A stretch of 64,000 nt of DNA, from NCBI RefSeq assembly GCF_963662255.1, contig NC_085051.1, positions 54,351,101 to 54,415,100 on the forward strand. Reading direction: 5' to 3'. Numbering within the stretch: position 1 is the first letter of the stretch; the number at the start of each line of letters is the position of its first letter. The translations under genes were made by a program, and so were the position numbers. Source of the DNA: Cinclus cinclus. Taxonomy: Eukaryota; Chordata; Aves; Passeriformes; Cinclidae. Positions 13,064 to 26,700 of this stretch are shown here, piece by piece. Below the pieces are notes generated by a model that was given only the letters and a program-made list of their open reading frames with translations, searched no databases and was not told the DNA's origin.

Positions 13064-16000
13064 CTTGAAAAACCAGTTTATGGCAAAAGATCACTCTTCT
13101 GAAATTCTTGAACTCCAGCAGAAGGCTCCACAAGAGGGACGAGGTTTTTTCTCTGTTTTCCTCTTTCCCAGCTATTTCTAAAAGGATCAAAAGAGGAGTA
13201 CACCATTATCTCAAAGCATGTCACGGATGTACAACAAGGGATATAACAGGGAGTAGTTTTCATTGCTGCATTGTTGGTCTGGGATTTTTCTGTTCTATTA
13301 TTATTACAAATCTTTAACAAGGGCTTAGCTCTCCACAAGAATTTATCTTGGCAGGTGGAGGTGCCAAAATACAGGCTTGCTAAAGTCCTGCTTCTTCATT
13401 GAGTAGGCTGATCATGGGCAGACTCACAATACTACCAGGTGCTGTCTGAATTACAGGTGGATTCAAGACCTTACCTACTAGACCTCCATGTTTGCTACAC
13501 CATCTCATTCTCTGCAAAAATAAAAATTCTGAAATATCACAAGAAACAGTTTTCAATGCTTCCTGGTAAGGAAGACTTTGAGAACATTTCCTGGAAGGTT
13601 TCTTTACAGCCTGATAATAATGTATTAACCAGCATACAGTGTGTCTTAGAGATAAACCTCTGACAGTAAATATTCGTACCCTGCTTCAGATTTTCCTACC
13701 TTCAGCATCGTCCCCTTAATCCCACTCAGATCTCATTGACTCCCCAAAAAGTATCTTCTCTACCTTTGGTATTTCTAACTTTTACTTCTCCTAGAGGTAT
13801 ACAAGCAACCATAGATAAGCTCACGTACCTTGCTGTTATCCCAAATCAGCCCTTACAGCACCCTGATCAATTTTACTCCTCTTCCTTAACCACACTGCAG
13901 TTTGCTGCTGCCTTTGTAACAATTAAATATACCCAAGCACAACTTGGGATTTTTACCCCTCTGCTTTATGAGACAAAACCCTCTCTAAATAGCTTAAGAC
14001 TGCCATTTCTTATTGAGAATGTGCCTTGCTCATGGCTGACTACCACAGAAACATTCTGCATTTCTCTCCCTTACTGAATGTAATCTCTTCCCAAATGCAT
14101 TAGCTTTTATTATTTTTCTAAATTGAATCTTATTATTTTTCTGCTTGTGGTACAAATATTCCCTGATTTTCCTTTAATTCCTCTGTGCCCTCCGAAGTGT
14201 CCATGCTGCCATTCAATTTGGTATTACTTGAGTGATCAAAAAAGCCTAATTGGTGACAAATTCCCAGCAGTAACCAATAAGTTTAATAAAACAAAACCCA
14301 GGAGCATTTGTAAACTGCCACTGAAGAGATGGCTTTTACTGGAGTCTCTCACCTACCACAGAGGCATTCCATTCCCACCTGACAAATATATACCATCTCT
14401 GCATGCATTTGGCACGTCTGCATCAATTACCTCTGAGCATGCAGGTGATAGCCATCCATCAGAAACTAGATTAAAAAGCAACTAATTCCCCATAACTCAC
14501 TAAGACACAACACTGGATGGAAGAAAACAGGTGGTCAAAATGAATCCAACCTAGAACTGAAACCTCAGCAGGGGCAGAGGGCTCTGATGAGGGTACCACA
14601 TCAGTGATCTGAAACAGGCAGCATTCAAAGCACAAAACTCAAATTTGAACAAGTTCCATCACTACCACCAGAAATGGATGGAGAAAGAAGATCACTCCCC
14701 TGACACTCTGCCTACAGACCTACACTTTGTCACTGCTCCTCAGCTTTTCCAGTTAACAGTTTATGCAAAAGTTCTCACCAGAAACAAGGTGAGTTTGGTT
14801 TTTTTTTTCCAAATTACAATCTGCCGATCTCACTACTTAGTATCGTCAACTTCACAAAACAGATGTTTGCCTGAACGAGGGAAGACACACAAAACTTACA
14901 TTGGAACAAGTGACATGTAAGAATTACTAATTTCATAAATAAAATGAGAACACCGTATGCTGCAGAATAGAGACCAGTAATCCACAGCTGCCAGAGGTAC
15001 CCTGGAACAAACTCTTTGAGCTTGAGAACAATTAGGACCTGACAAACATAGCAGGCCTTTTCCTTTCAAAATGGCCACGTAGAATGCACAATAACCATGC
15101 AAGCTATACTTCTTGCTGATGTCAAGAGGAGACTAGAGGCTTGAGCAAATTGCAAAGTGTTGAACAAAACCCCCAAGATTATCACAGCTTGAGTATGGAA
15201 ATACAACAACCAGGTGCGAAAGTTAACACCTCTAACTTTGTGTCATACAGGGTGCAGGGACTGTGCAATCCTACCTCTGCATCCTGAATTCAACCATTTA
15301 GAGGCATTGAGCAATCAATATCCTTTCCAATAAAAAAGGAAGATACAAAACAAACTAGGCTGTAGAAAGGGCAATACTATTATTAAAAACATAAAAAAGC
15401 ACAAAGGACCAGAATTCTCCAATCTGCAGCTAACTTACTCCAGGTTTTCCTGCATTAACACTTGCCAGGATTACCACTTGGCAGCTTCCTGCCTGTCATC
15501 AGCTAAACTGTCATTCAATAATCCAAATCTGAATGACAACAGAGCCAAAAAAAAAGCAGATCAACAAAGAAATACAAAGTTCAGAGGGACTAATTTTTCT
15601 GCTCTCTGTGGTGTCCAAGCAGCTTGGACTGCTTTTTCCGTACCCTTTCTCCTCGAGAAACATTTCCCACTTGCTGTTGTAGCCGTACTCTCAAGGATGT
15701 GCCTTTACCTGTCCACCTCTTCTCAGGGGAGAGGGGTGCTGAAGGAGGTGGAGAGTTTTATAAAGAAGCTATGGCACAACAAAGTGAAAAAACATTAAAC
15801 ATTTCCTGACACCAACCTGCAGCATAGGTCCTACCTCAGTCCTTCAACCAGCCATGTCAGAGCACTTACCTCACACGGAGAAAGTAAAGCTATTTTTAAT
15901 TTGCAATGGAAAAGCTGGGTATCCCCCCTCACTGTCTAACATGATGTCCATAGACACAGTTCCAGCAGCAGCAAACATGCTCTATCTGCTGTATTTTAAA

Positions 16001-19000
16001 ACACACATTCAAGCTGTGCCTAATACATCTATTTTAGTAAGAGATGTTATTAAAGACAGTGGCAGCAAGCAAGAGTAATTTCTCGGAATAGAAGAGCAAG
16101 TTAACTATATGTCAATGTACTACTGAAGATGTGTAAACCAGAAAAAGTTCCTTTTCCATAAAATCCTTAGAGGGGAAAAAGAAAAAAAAAAAGAATTATT
16201 ACAGTCCTCATTTATGGCCATCTAGGAATGGTTCCCAGTGAGGAGAGGGCATCTGAGGTAAGTATGACCTGGCTGCTCCAGTCTGTGTCTGCACAGGACT
16301 GAATACTGTCAAAAGCTAAACAACTTGGTCTTTCTCTTAGTCTTCTCTTTGCTTGTTTTTCAATATGCAGTTCTGTAATACTTTTAATTTAAAACACTGA
16401 AATAGTCCTCACACAGCTAAAGTGCTGTAAATTATGAATGACATGACATCAGCATTGTATCATGGTGACACCGGTTTTGCATACTTATTAATTCCTTAAA
16501 GGTTATTAACTTCTTCATAAATAATGAGATAACTCACTTCCCTAGGCACTGCAGCAGTGAAACCTGCTTTAAGGAGTCAGTCCAAGCAACCATCCAACAG
16601 AAGGTGGAGCAGAACCATCTTTTCTGTGTTCGGGAGAGTCACATTAGAGCTCCTTCTCTCGATCTCTTTTATACATTATCCTCACCTTCTTTTTTCTCTA
16701 AGAAAGTAGAAATATTAATCTGCACTTCTGGTCCTCTTTCCAATGTGAAGTTTTAAATGTTTCCACTGACACCCTAGAGCAGATCAGGAAGAAAAGGAAG
16801 TCTTCCATACTGCTGAAGCTTAAGCTTATGGGATGCAGGAGCACTTATGGTAATAACCTCATCTTCACGAGGGAGAGTAAGCAAGGGACTAAAGGGAGAC
16901 TGACCCACCAGCCTCAGTCCTGGCATGTCAGACTGTGTCCAGGCTGCACTCATTAGCCCAGATCAGAAAGCAGCTTACAAAAAAAGCATTCTCCTGTGCT
17001 AACACTTTGCCCCTGTCACATCACCAGTTACCACTGCCCAATGCCCTGGTGTGGCACATTCCTGATTCTCCCAGGACACCCTGAGCCCTGCACATCCTTC
17101 TACGTTCTCATAACGCACAGCAGCAGGACCAGGCAAAACAGGATCCAGATGCCCAAGTTTGCCTACTGTGGCCACATGACACTGTCATGAGAGCAGACGA
17201 GGCACACGGGAACTGGACTGGGCCAGGGCAGCGCGTCCAGGCCCGTTACACGGGATGCCATGAGCAACCCACACTCTCTTCCCATACAAGCTCCCAGCTG
17301 ACAGCCAACTGCACCTAAACAGCACAGACACAACAAAGTTGGACTCCAGCCAACATTTCAAGTGGGGCATACAGATAGATGTTCCCACCAGGCTTTGACC
17401 AGTGAAGTACATCTCCTGCGTTACGCAAATCCTGCCCTGGCTGTTGCACGGCAGCAGCAGCGATTCCGACGTGCTCAAGGCCCTCTGAGCCTGCAGCAGC
17501 TTCACACCATGACCCAGTTACCAAGTCTGGGCAGACAGCTTTTAAGGAAGCTTAGAAGGACCAGGTTGTTCCACCATCTTCGCTTCCCCCACAAAAAGGT
17601 GTCGTGGGCCTCGACTTAGGTGCGGTCACCAGTACCTGCTACTATGAGTTCAATGACACCACATCTAAACTGGAATTTCATGGCAGCAAGTGCAGCTGAT
17701 GACATGGTTCACAAAGGATTCTCAGATACTAAGTTATGGGGAAAATGGTAACTAAACTGTAAAACTATATCCCCTCCCCTCCCAATCTGTTAGCCTAATC
17801 TAAGTTTACAAAACCGTAATTTGAAATATTTGTGCTCTGCTGCCTTTGCTAATCAATAGACAGGAGGTTATGTTAATGCTGTTCAGGTGAGGGGCCGCAG
17901 TTACGACATCCAACTGTCCGTGCTGCAAACACAACAGTTTGATAGGACAAACTAAGCTACCTATTTCAAAACTGATGCCAGAAAAGTGACTTCTTCATAA
18001 CGCCTTCTGCAACCCAGACAAAATCTTCTTTATGTTCCCAAGCAAGAGCCAGTCCTTTTAGAGTTTATGCTCATGTAATTTAAGAACTGTGCTGCTTGGA
18101 ACTTTGGATATATTTAATACCTGAGATATATTTAATCAAATTCCATTTTAAAGTATTTGTAACAGGAGTTTTGTTCAGTCCCCAAAGAAATCAAGATAGT
18201 TGTGAAAGTATTTAATTGTTAATGTAATCACTTACAGGACATTTTTATAAGACTGGAAGTGAATACTAGAGCTGAAAGTAACTTGTGGACACTGGATCAA
18301 TTCTTAAATTTGATTTACCACTGCTGCACACCAAAAACAGTTCTATAAACACCACACACAACACAAACCCTGCTATTTAAAAAAAGTCAAAGGTAGTTCC
18401 ACAGTGTCCTTAAATCTGCTAACTCAGAAAAATGTTGTGGTTGTCACCATGAAACTAACTACTATATGAATGTAATTACTAGTCATGCAGTATGTCAAAT
18501 TTATTTACCTGCAAACAAATATTCTTCAGCATTAAGTGTTAGTAACTCCCTTTAATAACTGTATTTTTAAATGTGCACCCCTCCTGTGGTATAAATATAT
18601 GTATTTGCTTCTTAACTGATAGAGGTGGTAGGAAAACAAAGCGAAAGAGTTAAATATTTCCCACAGGGGTGGCCGGGGGGGAGGACACACACCACCGATA
18701 AGGTGCAAGCTGTATCTGCATCAGTAGTGTCCCGTCAGTAAAACATATTAAAAGTACCAGAATGTGTATATGCTTATGTGTCTTACAAAGAAGCAGACAC
18801 AAGTCCTACAAGTCTCTAAGAACATTTTGGCAACTGCAGAATTTCACCTGGGGGGGTGGGGGGACATCTGCAGACAGCTCCCTACACCTCTGCAAAACAC
18901 GACTGCAAAATGAAAAAAAAAAAAAAAACCAATCAAGTCCACAAGCGCTGCACAGCCACCTACACACGCCAAATGCCCACGGAGAGAATCACACCCCCGT

Positions 19001-19543
19001 CGGCAAACACCCAGTGGTCCGCAAAGCGGAGCTGGGCTGAACAACGCGGCCGCAGAAGACAAGGGGAGAAAATGGGGGCCGGGGAGGTGGGAAAATGGGG
19101 GGGTCCTCGACTATTTCGCTCGCCGCTGTTTCAGAAATATCACAAACCACCCCCTAGCCGCCCCCACCGCCGTTTCCCCGGGGGATGCTCGCGCAGGGGC
19201 CGGGGCGGGGGCAGGCCCGAGGGAAGACCCCCGCCCCGCCGCCCGCTCACCCACCGCATCCCCGGGGAGCCAACAGCTTCCTGTCCGCTCCGGGCCCGCC
19301 GGCAGGACGGACCGCCCGGCCGGGGCCGCCTAAGCCCGGGCCTCTTCACCCCCCAGTCCTCCCGGCCGTGCTCGGGGGCCGGCGGGGCAGCCCACGCCCG
19401 GGAAAGGCGAAGGGAGAGCGGCCGCCCCCTTTCCCGTCCCTTCCCTTCCCTCCCGGCCCCGCACAATGCGGCCGCGCCGAGCAGGCCCCGGCCCCGGCGC
19501 TTCCTTCCCCCAGCCCTTCCCAGCCGGGGAGCGGGTCACTTAC
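13064..19543 (-). other. AKT1: AKT1 first intron (5'UTR intron)
   Basis: The intron lies between the non-coding first exon (donor GTAAGT, reverse complement of 19538-19543) and the first coding exon (acceptor ending at 13064). No conserved coding exon is seen inside. Alternative 5'UTR exons could be present but cannot be recognised by eye. A locally GC-richer patch at about 17.0-17.6 kb has reading frames open on both strands without any family match. Confidence 0.75.
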
Positions 19544-20270
19544 ATGGCTGGAGCCCGGGGAGGAGGCGGCGGCGGCAGGGGAAGGGAGCCGGGGAGGGAG
19601 TCAGGGGAAGGGGAGGGAAGGGGGGAGCGAGCCAGCGAGCGAGCGGGGGAAAGGGGCGGCCGGCGAGGCGGGCGGGCTCTGCGGCGGGCGCCGAGCGAAG
19701 GCCTCACTGGGCTCCCGGCAGCCGCCGCCTCCTCCTCACCATCCCCGGGCGGCGGGGCGGCTCCTCCTCCCCCTCTCGCAGGCGGCTCGGCCCGTGGGGT
19801 TCGCACGCCCGCTCCCGCTGTCGGCTCGCCTTCCCCGCCGCTCCGCCCTGCGAGGCCGCCCCTCGCCTCGCTCCGCCGCCGCCTCCCCCCCAGCCCCGGG
19901 CCGCGCTCCCGCCGCCCGGGCCCGGCTCGTCCCGCACGCGTCTCCGCGGCTCTCGCTCACAACCTCCGCGGAGCGGCCGCCGAGTCCCGCCGCCGCCTCC
20001 CCGTCCGTGCCGAGGGGCCGCTCCGCTCCCCGCACGGGGTTCGTGGCCTCGCCACCCTCCGAGCTCCCACAGCGCGGCGGAGCAGCGCCCGCCGGCCCGG
20101 CCCCCTCCGCCCACCCGCCGGTCCGGCCCCAGGGCCCGGGGGCGGCGTTTCCTGGCCCCGGGCGGCCCGGTGTTCCCCCTTCCCCTGGTACCGGCCCGGC
20201 CCTGCACCGGGGCGCTGTGCCCCGGGAGGGATGGGGCCCCTCCTGACTCGGCCTATGAACCGGCTGCCTG
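18940..20270. promoter_or_regulatory. AKT1: CpG island / AKT1 promoter region
   Basis: Base composition changes abruptly from AT-rich DNA to dense G+C with many CpG dinucleotides and GC-box-like motifs (ggggcgg, ccgccc), then returns to normal at the CR1 boundary near 20.27 kb. The island contains the AKT1 non-coding exon and is the expected site of AKT1 transcription start on the minus strand. Several very long overlapping reading frames here (up to 513 codons, in five frames) arise because stop codons are rare in such GC-rich sequence. They are not taken as genes. The exact start sites cannot be placed from sequence alone. Confidence 0.85.
19544..19806 (-). other. AKT1: AKT1 non-coding first exon (3' boundary supported, 5' end uncertain)
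   Basis: On the minus strand the exon ends '...CTCCAGCCAT' and is followed at once by the consensus donor GTAAGT (19543-19538). It sits in the centre of the CpG island and is 6.5 kb upstream of the first coding exon, a usual layout for AKT1. Its 5' end was set arbitrarily at 19806; transcription may start anywhere in roughly 19.6-20.2 kb, and more than one start is likely. The exon contains a CCG/CCT-rich 5'UTR. A minus-strand frame of 88 codons reads through it and ends just past the splice site; it looks like a by-product of composition. Confidence 0.6.
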
Positions 20271-20276
20271 GAGCAT

Positions 20277-20720
20277 GGACAATTTTACAGAATCAATTAG
20301 GTTGGAAAAGACAGGTCATCGAGTCCAACCTATGACCAAACACCACCAGGGCACTGAGAGCCACATCCAGTCTTTCCTAAAACACCTCCAGGGATAGGGA
20401 GTCCACCACCTCCCATTGAAATGGGCAGCCCATTCCAATATCAAAACACCCTTCCTGTGAAGAATTTCTTGCTAATGTCCAACGTAAACCTTTCCCTGTG
20501 CAATATAAAATACTATGTTCTCTGGTCCTGTCACTGACTGCCTGGGAAAAGAGACCCAGCTCCACCTGGCTACACCCTCCTGTCAGGCAGTTCTAGAGAA
20601 TGATAAGGTTCCCCCTTGAGGTTCCTTTTTTCCAGGCTAAACACCCTCAGCTCCTTCAGCTGTTCCTATAAGACTTGTCTCCAGACCCTTCAACAGATTA
20701 GTTGCCCTTCTCTGGACAAA
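20277..20720 (-). repeat. CR1 LINE, minus orientation, adjoining the AKT1 CpG island
   Basis: The plus strand reads the reverse complement of a CR1 3' end: 'acagaatcaattaggttgg', 'gtcatcgagtccaacct', 'gggcactgagagccacatcc', 'cctttccaggctaaac'-like wording and 'ttgcccttctctggacaa'. On the minus strand one frame still resembles the ORF2 C-terminus ('LGLFSQAVSDRTRE', then 'VVDSLSLEVF'). The element is 5' truncated and lacks an intact ORF2. It lies upstream of AKT1 in the same orientation as that gene, and its 3' end sits at the edge of the CpG island. Confidence 0.9.
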
Positions 20721-23700
20721 GGGCAACCCCAAAAAAAGAGGGACCTAACTCCACATAGGTGAAGGGCCCAGGTAGCCCCAGCATTTCAGGCTCCAGGAAG
20801 GGCCAGGTTCCTTTAAACCTCTTGGGGTGCTTCCAGCAAGCTCCCCCAAAAGCATGGGGTACCAGTGCTACTTATCTGCTCTCAGAGCTTTCCCTTACAC
20901 TCCCATAAAATACCAGATGAATAAATTATGAGGTACCACAGTACCTTGGAGGATGCTCCAATATCCCTTTCCACAATGGACAGGTTGCATCAAGGAATCG
21001 CCTGTGGAAGGGCCAGGATAATGATTCTGGATGTTGCACTTGGCACCATCCTGCTCTCACAGCAGGAATGGCTCAAAACATCACAAATTGTTTCAACTAT
21101 TGCTTACAGCATGGCAATATTTTTGGTAAGGTTTTTGAGAGCCATTCTGCTCTAAAAAACAATGTTGTGGGAACACCTATGACAGATTAACATTTGTCTG
21201 CCCTTCCACAATCAAAATTTGTCTTCTTTGCTCATTAAGGGATTTTGCTTATTCTCAAATTGACAGTGCCATAAATGTTAACTGGGTTGTAAGAACTGAT
21301 TGCATTTCTTCAGAAACATACTATCACTGATGATCACATTTCTGCAATTGGAAGCTGGCTGGAATTTAGGAGACAGCACATCTTCCCACAGCTTTGCACT
21401 GTTGGCAACATAAAATTGCATAAAATGCATTTACAGCAGTAAAGCTGGGGAATACAGCTCTGCTTTTACAAACCTATTGGATATGATAAGAGGCTTTTTG
21501 CCACATCATTTTGATGAAATTCACTTTCTTCTTCCATTTTAATCAGCTAGGTCTGACTGATCGTATCTGTCATCAGGGTTCCTGAGCGTCAAATGGATTC
21601 CTGGATTTTGGGTACACCAGTGTGCTACAAGAGCCAATGATAAAGCAGAGGAGAAAATGCTTCACTCTTCTTCCTGGAGGGTGAAGAAAGAGTAATGCCT
21701 CCTTTCCCACCAACATACAGAGCGGTTCCTGCTGGCAGAGCAGCTAAACCAGTGTGGGATTTTCTGTGCATCACCTTTAGGTTTGCTGGGGCATATTTCA
21801 GCACAGTTTTAAATATGTACCATTCAGGCACTTCAGCAGAGTAAGCAGGCCCCATGGTACTGGCCCAGTTACCCAGGGAAGAATGGAATGGCTGTGGGAA
21901 CTCTTGATGATGTAAAGATAATAGAAAGGAAAAATATGGGTTTGTGATCACATTTGGACCTATCAATCATTACTTACAAAATACTTAGTGCATAATAAAA
22001 TGTAGGTAGTCTTTAAATAATGTATTTAAAATTAAATTCATCATCAGTGTGCAAAACCTGCAGGCAGCTTAGAGGACATGTATTTTACTTAACAAAATCA
22101 AGGACAAAATTAATTTATCAACTAATTTTGAGCCTTCGGACTGTAGTTACATCTAGAAGTAAAGAGTGCATGTAAGTGTAGGAGTTCACTGGCTGTGAGA
22201 TACTTCTGTCCAGGCAGGGGGATCTCTGGTAATAGATCTGATTTCAGGAGAGCTTTCTCACCTTTCTGACAAACCCTCTTCTGATTGATAAGCTCCCAGG
22301 CTGCATGGTGAGCAAGGCTGTTAGGACTTCCCCCTGCAAATGAAGCAGCAGTTTAAAAAATAAGATCATAGAGTAAACAGTTTTCTGTCCTGAAGAGAAG
22401 AAAATAAGCGTCCGTTGTTTGCTAGAAAGGAAGTACAATTAAAAAAAACCCCTCCAGATTTCAACATGAACATATTGTTTAGATTTGTCGACTGTTGATT
22501 TACTATGATGAAAGACAGGCCCAAACTAGAAAGTTTGGATCCTGATCTGGATATGACATTCCCCAAATCTGAGAGGGAAGTGTGATTCAGAGTCTGGAGT
22601 AAGGGCTTATCTTTCAAACACAGCAAAGTAGTGTGGATAAAAATACCCAGGTAAAGTAGGAAGTGCCTGGTCTGCAACAACAAGAGTGACATTGTATCAA
22701 CAATGAACAAAAGCAGCTTTTTTTTTTCTTTGAGAACAATGAAATCACTCAAGAATTGTTATAAATACAAACAATGTGGGTTTTATCACTCAGCTATCAT
22801 CAGTGGGATTATAGTCTATAAACCCTAATTTTCAGGGAAGTCCCTAGATTTCCCTGAGCGCTTCCTCAGATTTCACATCTGTTAACTCTAGTTTATTAAG
22901 TGCTTCAGGATAAGGTGCATCAGCTGAGCCTTGGTATTACATTACCCGAAAATACTGAATGTGGGAGTTAGTGGCAAAGAATGGATGATTTCCAGACAGT
23001 GTATTCATACCATGCCAGGAGCAGCAGGCACTCCTGTTCCCACCCATTTTTAACACATATATAGGTAACAATTCAGTGTCACTTTAAAAAGTTATTTCTA
23101 AATGTTTAAATTGTGAAGCTTTGGATAAAATTATCCACTCAGGCATAAGAAGAAAGACTGGGATGGTAAGATGAAGTGGAATTACGGAGTTAACCCCCAG
23201 CAGAACAAGCTCTGTTCCATGATTTCAAGTAATGACAGCACCTCTGTGGGCAAACAGTGAATTTGTTCCTCCCTTTTTAAAAGGTGGGCTGTACTCAGAC
23301 ATACTCAGAGGAAAAAACTATATGACATCTTATTAGAATTACAGAGCTGGTATCTCAGTCTAGGCATTAATAGCTTGTAAACAAACAACTCAGTTTTGGT
23401 CTCAGAGAAAAATCCAGCTCAATAAAAATAGAAATTAGAAGTTCTTTTCACAGTGCTAAATATAATAAACATAGTTTTGCTTCTAAAACAGAACTAATCC
23501 AATGTTTTAAGGTGTATTTCTCAATAGCAAAACAATAGCAGGCTCTCTGGAAAAAATAATTAATATAGTCATGCTGAAACATTGTGTGTTTGCTTTTTAG
23601 AAATTCATCTTGAGACCAAATAGATGTATGAGTTCATTTATACTTCTCTGATGAATTTCCTACAAAACTGAGTGTCAGCAGAACTGGTAACGTGGAGAGC

Positions 23701-26700
23701 AGCACTGAATGAGGCTTTGCTGCTCTTCCTCATGGCTTGCTAGAAGTCCCGGAATAGGCTGGACAGGAGACTTAGCTTTTGTTTCCTGATTCTGTTCCTG
23801 GGATGCTAAAGCTAGCCCTGGGATGGCAGGCAGTTACCAATGCTGTTAACTCCAAAGTGAGAGCAGTACAGTCCTCTTCACCAGGAAGCTATAATGATAG
23901 CCATGACAAGGGGCAAATATGCTATGGGGAGTTTGATAGATAAGCAGGAACTGAATTGGTTTGCATAGAAAATGCACTAACTAAAACATACAAAAATAGC
24001 AAGTGTATAATTTCTGTGCCATACCCCACTGCAGTCACTTTTGTTGTTACAATTATAATCACAAGTCTCAGTCTGGACTAGGCAAACCTCTGCTTTTCCC
24101 CTTTCCTTGTAAAGTGACACGTCATGAATTCTTAGATGAGGAAAGACACTCAAAAAAGCTAAACTCCAATGATCTGTGTGAGAGAACATCACGATCTTAA
24201 CTATAGTCAGATAGGCATATCCTCTGAGACTGAGATACGGACATTACAGACACATACTAAAAGAAAAGTAAAAACTTTCAGGTTCCTGTTGCATTCCCAG
24301 CCCTCACACACCCAGTGCTGATTATGTTCTTCACCTAAAATAACAAAGCTAAGCTATGGTGTGGGCATATTAACTTGGGTTAGTTATCCCTGCAGATGCC
24401 CACATGCAGATCTCTGTGAAAGGAGCAGCAGCCGCTCTGCTGGATGAGGGCACAGGCACAGCAGTGGGTTCTTGGAGCACTGGTTCTGGCCACATGGATC
24501 TCCTGGTGACAGCCAGCACAAGAGCAGCTCAGTCTTCCTCCTAACATTTGCAGTTTCCTAAAAAGCAAGAATTGCAATCAAGATTTTAAGCTTTTAAGCA
24601 TTACAGTGATTTCCCATATCCTGTAAAGTGTATATACCTGTGAGATTTACCCAGTGGACTGATGGACTGACAAGTGTTTTTATTTGCATATTAATGCTAG
24701 AAGAGAGAAGAATGCTTGTAAATTCTTCAGTGTGTTTTTAACGGCATCTCAGTGCATGCAAAAATCTTCTATGCTTTGAATCACCTGCTCAAATTTATAA
24801 CGTTTGGAAACTTAAGGGCAGAAGTGACTGTTTCAGCATTATTCTGGTCTGACATTCTGGCTACTACAGCTGCAAAATTGTGCTTACTGATGTCTCCATT
24901 CATATTCAGATTCTGCTTTATTTGTGATACAAGAAGCGGTCCTCTTAGATGTGCTTACAGACAGGCTCAAGGCTGCTGTGCTCTGTGGCCAGAGTGAGTT
25001 ATGTCCATCCTGCTCTGAGGGGGCTGGGCTCTTCTCCAAGCCCAAATCCTCTTCTTCTGCCCTCCACCTGAAGTTCCCTGAGAGCAACCAGCTGCAATGT
25101 ACTTGGTCTGTGTGAGCAGTAGTGGCCCTGGAGGAGTGGTTTTCTGGAGTGATTCTGTGGATGCTGAGGACCCCATCTCCAAGCCAAAGGTGTTTCAGGG
25201 AAGTGGGGGTTCTTCAGGCTAGCTTTAATGGGGTCCCATGGACTATATACCCAGTTACGGCAAGAGTTCTTGGGAACCGCTCTGGAGGATTACCCTGCTT
25301 TAGGTTCACTGGAAGGCACTCAGTTCATGCACTCCCAGACTGGTCTGTGATACAAACCTAACTGCAATAAATCAATGTGATCTGGAGGTCTGCCTCAACA
25401 ACACAGTTCTGATTCAAGCACACTAGCAGAGAGTAAGGTATTGAAACCAGAAGTTAAGTAGATGTTCGGGAGAAGTTCAAGAAGATATTGGGAGTAAGTA
25501 CCAGACACATGCACTGCAAAATTAAGGCTCAAAATCCCTGCACACGTGCTGATGTAACAAATGCCTATTTGGTTGCCCACCCCACCCCTCAGCATACTTG
25601 GCGCACAGCATCAGTTTTCTTGGATCTCGAGTCGTCAGACATTGCCTGCCCGCTGAGCTTCCCATCCCAGCCTTGAACAGAAGGGCTCAAGCATTGGCTG
25701 GATCCAAGAGGAGCCTGTGTAAGTCAGGACAGGACTATCCCTCCAGGGCTGTGTGGGACAGGACCCACCTCTCCACATGTCCACGTCCTGTGCTGAGCAC
25801 CATCGCTGCCGGAGCTTCTTGGTGCTCATCTAACATACTAACTTCTAAAATAATAAAGGCAAGCATGAAAGAAATCGGTCTGTTGACTGGCCTTGCGGTC
25901 TTCACTGCCCTCAGCCTTGTCATCTGCATTCAGCTGGAGGAGCGACTGCTCCTCAGCCATTTATTCCCTGCCAGCCCAGAGGGAATCAAGCCCGCTGTGT
26001 TCCTCCGCCGCATCCAGCCTGGCTCTCACACAGCGTTCCCGCTGCAGCCCCGGAGCCTGCCAGGACAGGCTGGCAGTTGTAGGGAATGATGTCACCGAAT
26101 GGGCAGGGCTTCTTTGCCACCGATAACATCTTAGCAGATGTCCTCCGAACGTGCTCACAGTTCTCTCGTTATAGCGTCTTTATTTTCCATCTACCTTTCG
26201 CAGTCTCACATTTTAAACTAGCGAAGCGGTTACTCTTTGCTAAAGACTGTGTCAAAAACTGGCAAAGAGCTTTGCCAAAGTTGTTTTTAAGTGTTTTTGA
26301 TTTATTCCTAGGCAGCAAAACTTTACATTTCAGTAAAACACCACTACTGTGATACTTCAAAGCATATAGGTACCAGACTAACACTGAAAACGTTTATGAT
26401 TTTCTCTCATTCATTTTCCCTCTTCTAAAATAAAACAAGGGATCAAAGAAGTTGCTACCCATTGCCTATAATGGTATGTTCCTAAACATACCATAAATCC
26501 TGCAGGTTTTACGCCCACGTACTGTGCTTCATCCCTATTTAGAAAATCAGATCTACCCCAGGGTATCCTTCTGGACGTGTAGAGTTCCACTGAAATCAGC
26601 AGGGATCTGTTTAAGGACATGCCTGCAGAGAGTATCTGTTATTCTATATTTACACAGTACCCAGCATAATAAGACATGAAACCTGATTAAAGCCTCCAAA

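Noticed and set aside
18856..20397. 513-codon plus-strand frame and several other long frames across the AKT1 CpG island
   Set aside because: They occur in five frames at once in very GC-rich DNA, have only Arg/Pro/Gly/Ala-rich low-complexity products, and the longest runs into a CR1 element. Composition explains them.
25598..26089. 163-codon plus frame with a hydrophobic segment
   Set aside because: No recognisable domain, competing open frames on both strands, and no promoter, splice or polyadenylation context. The hydrophobic stretch alone does not support a membrane protein.
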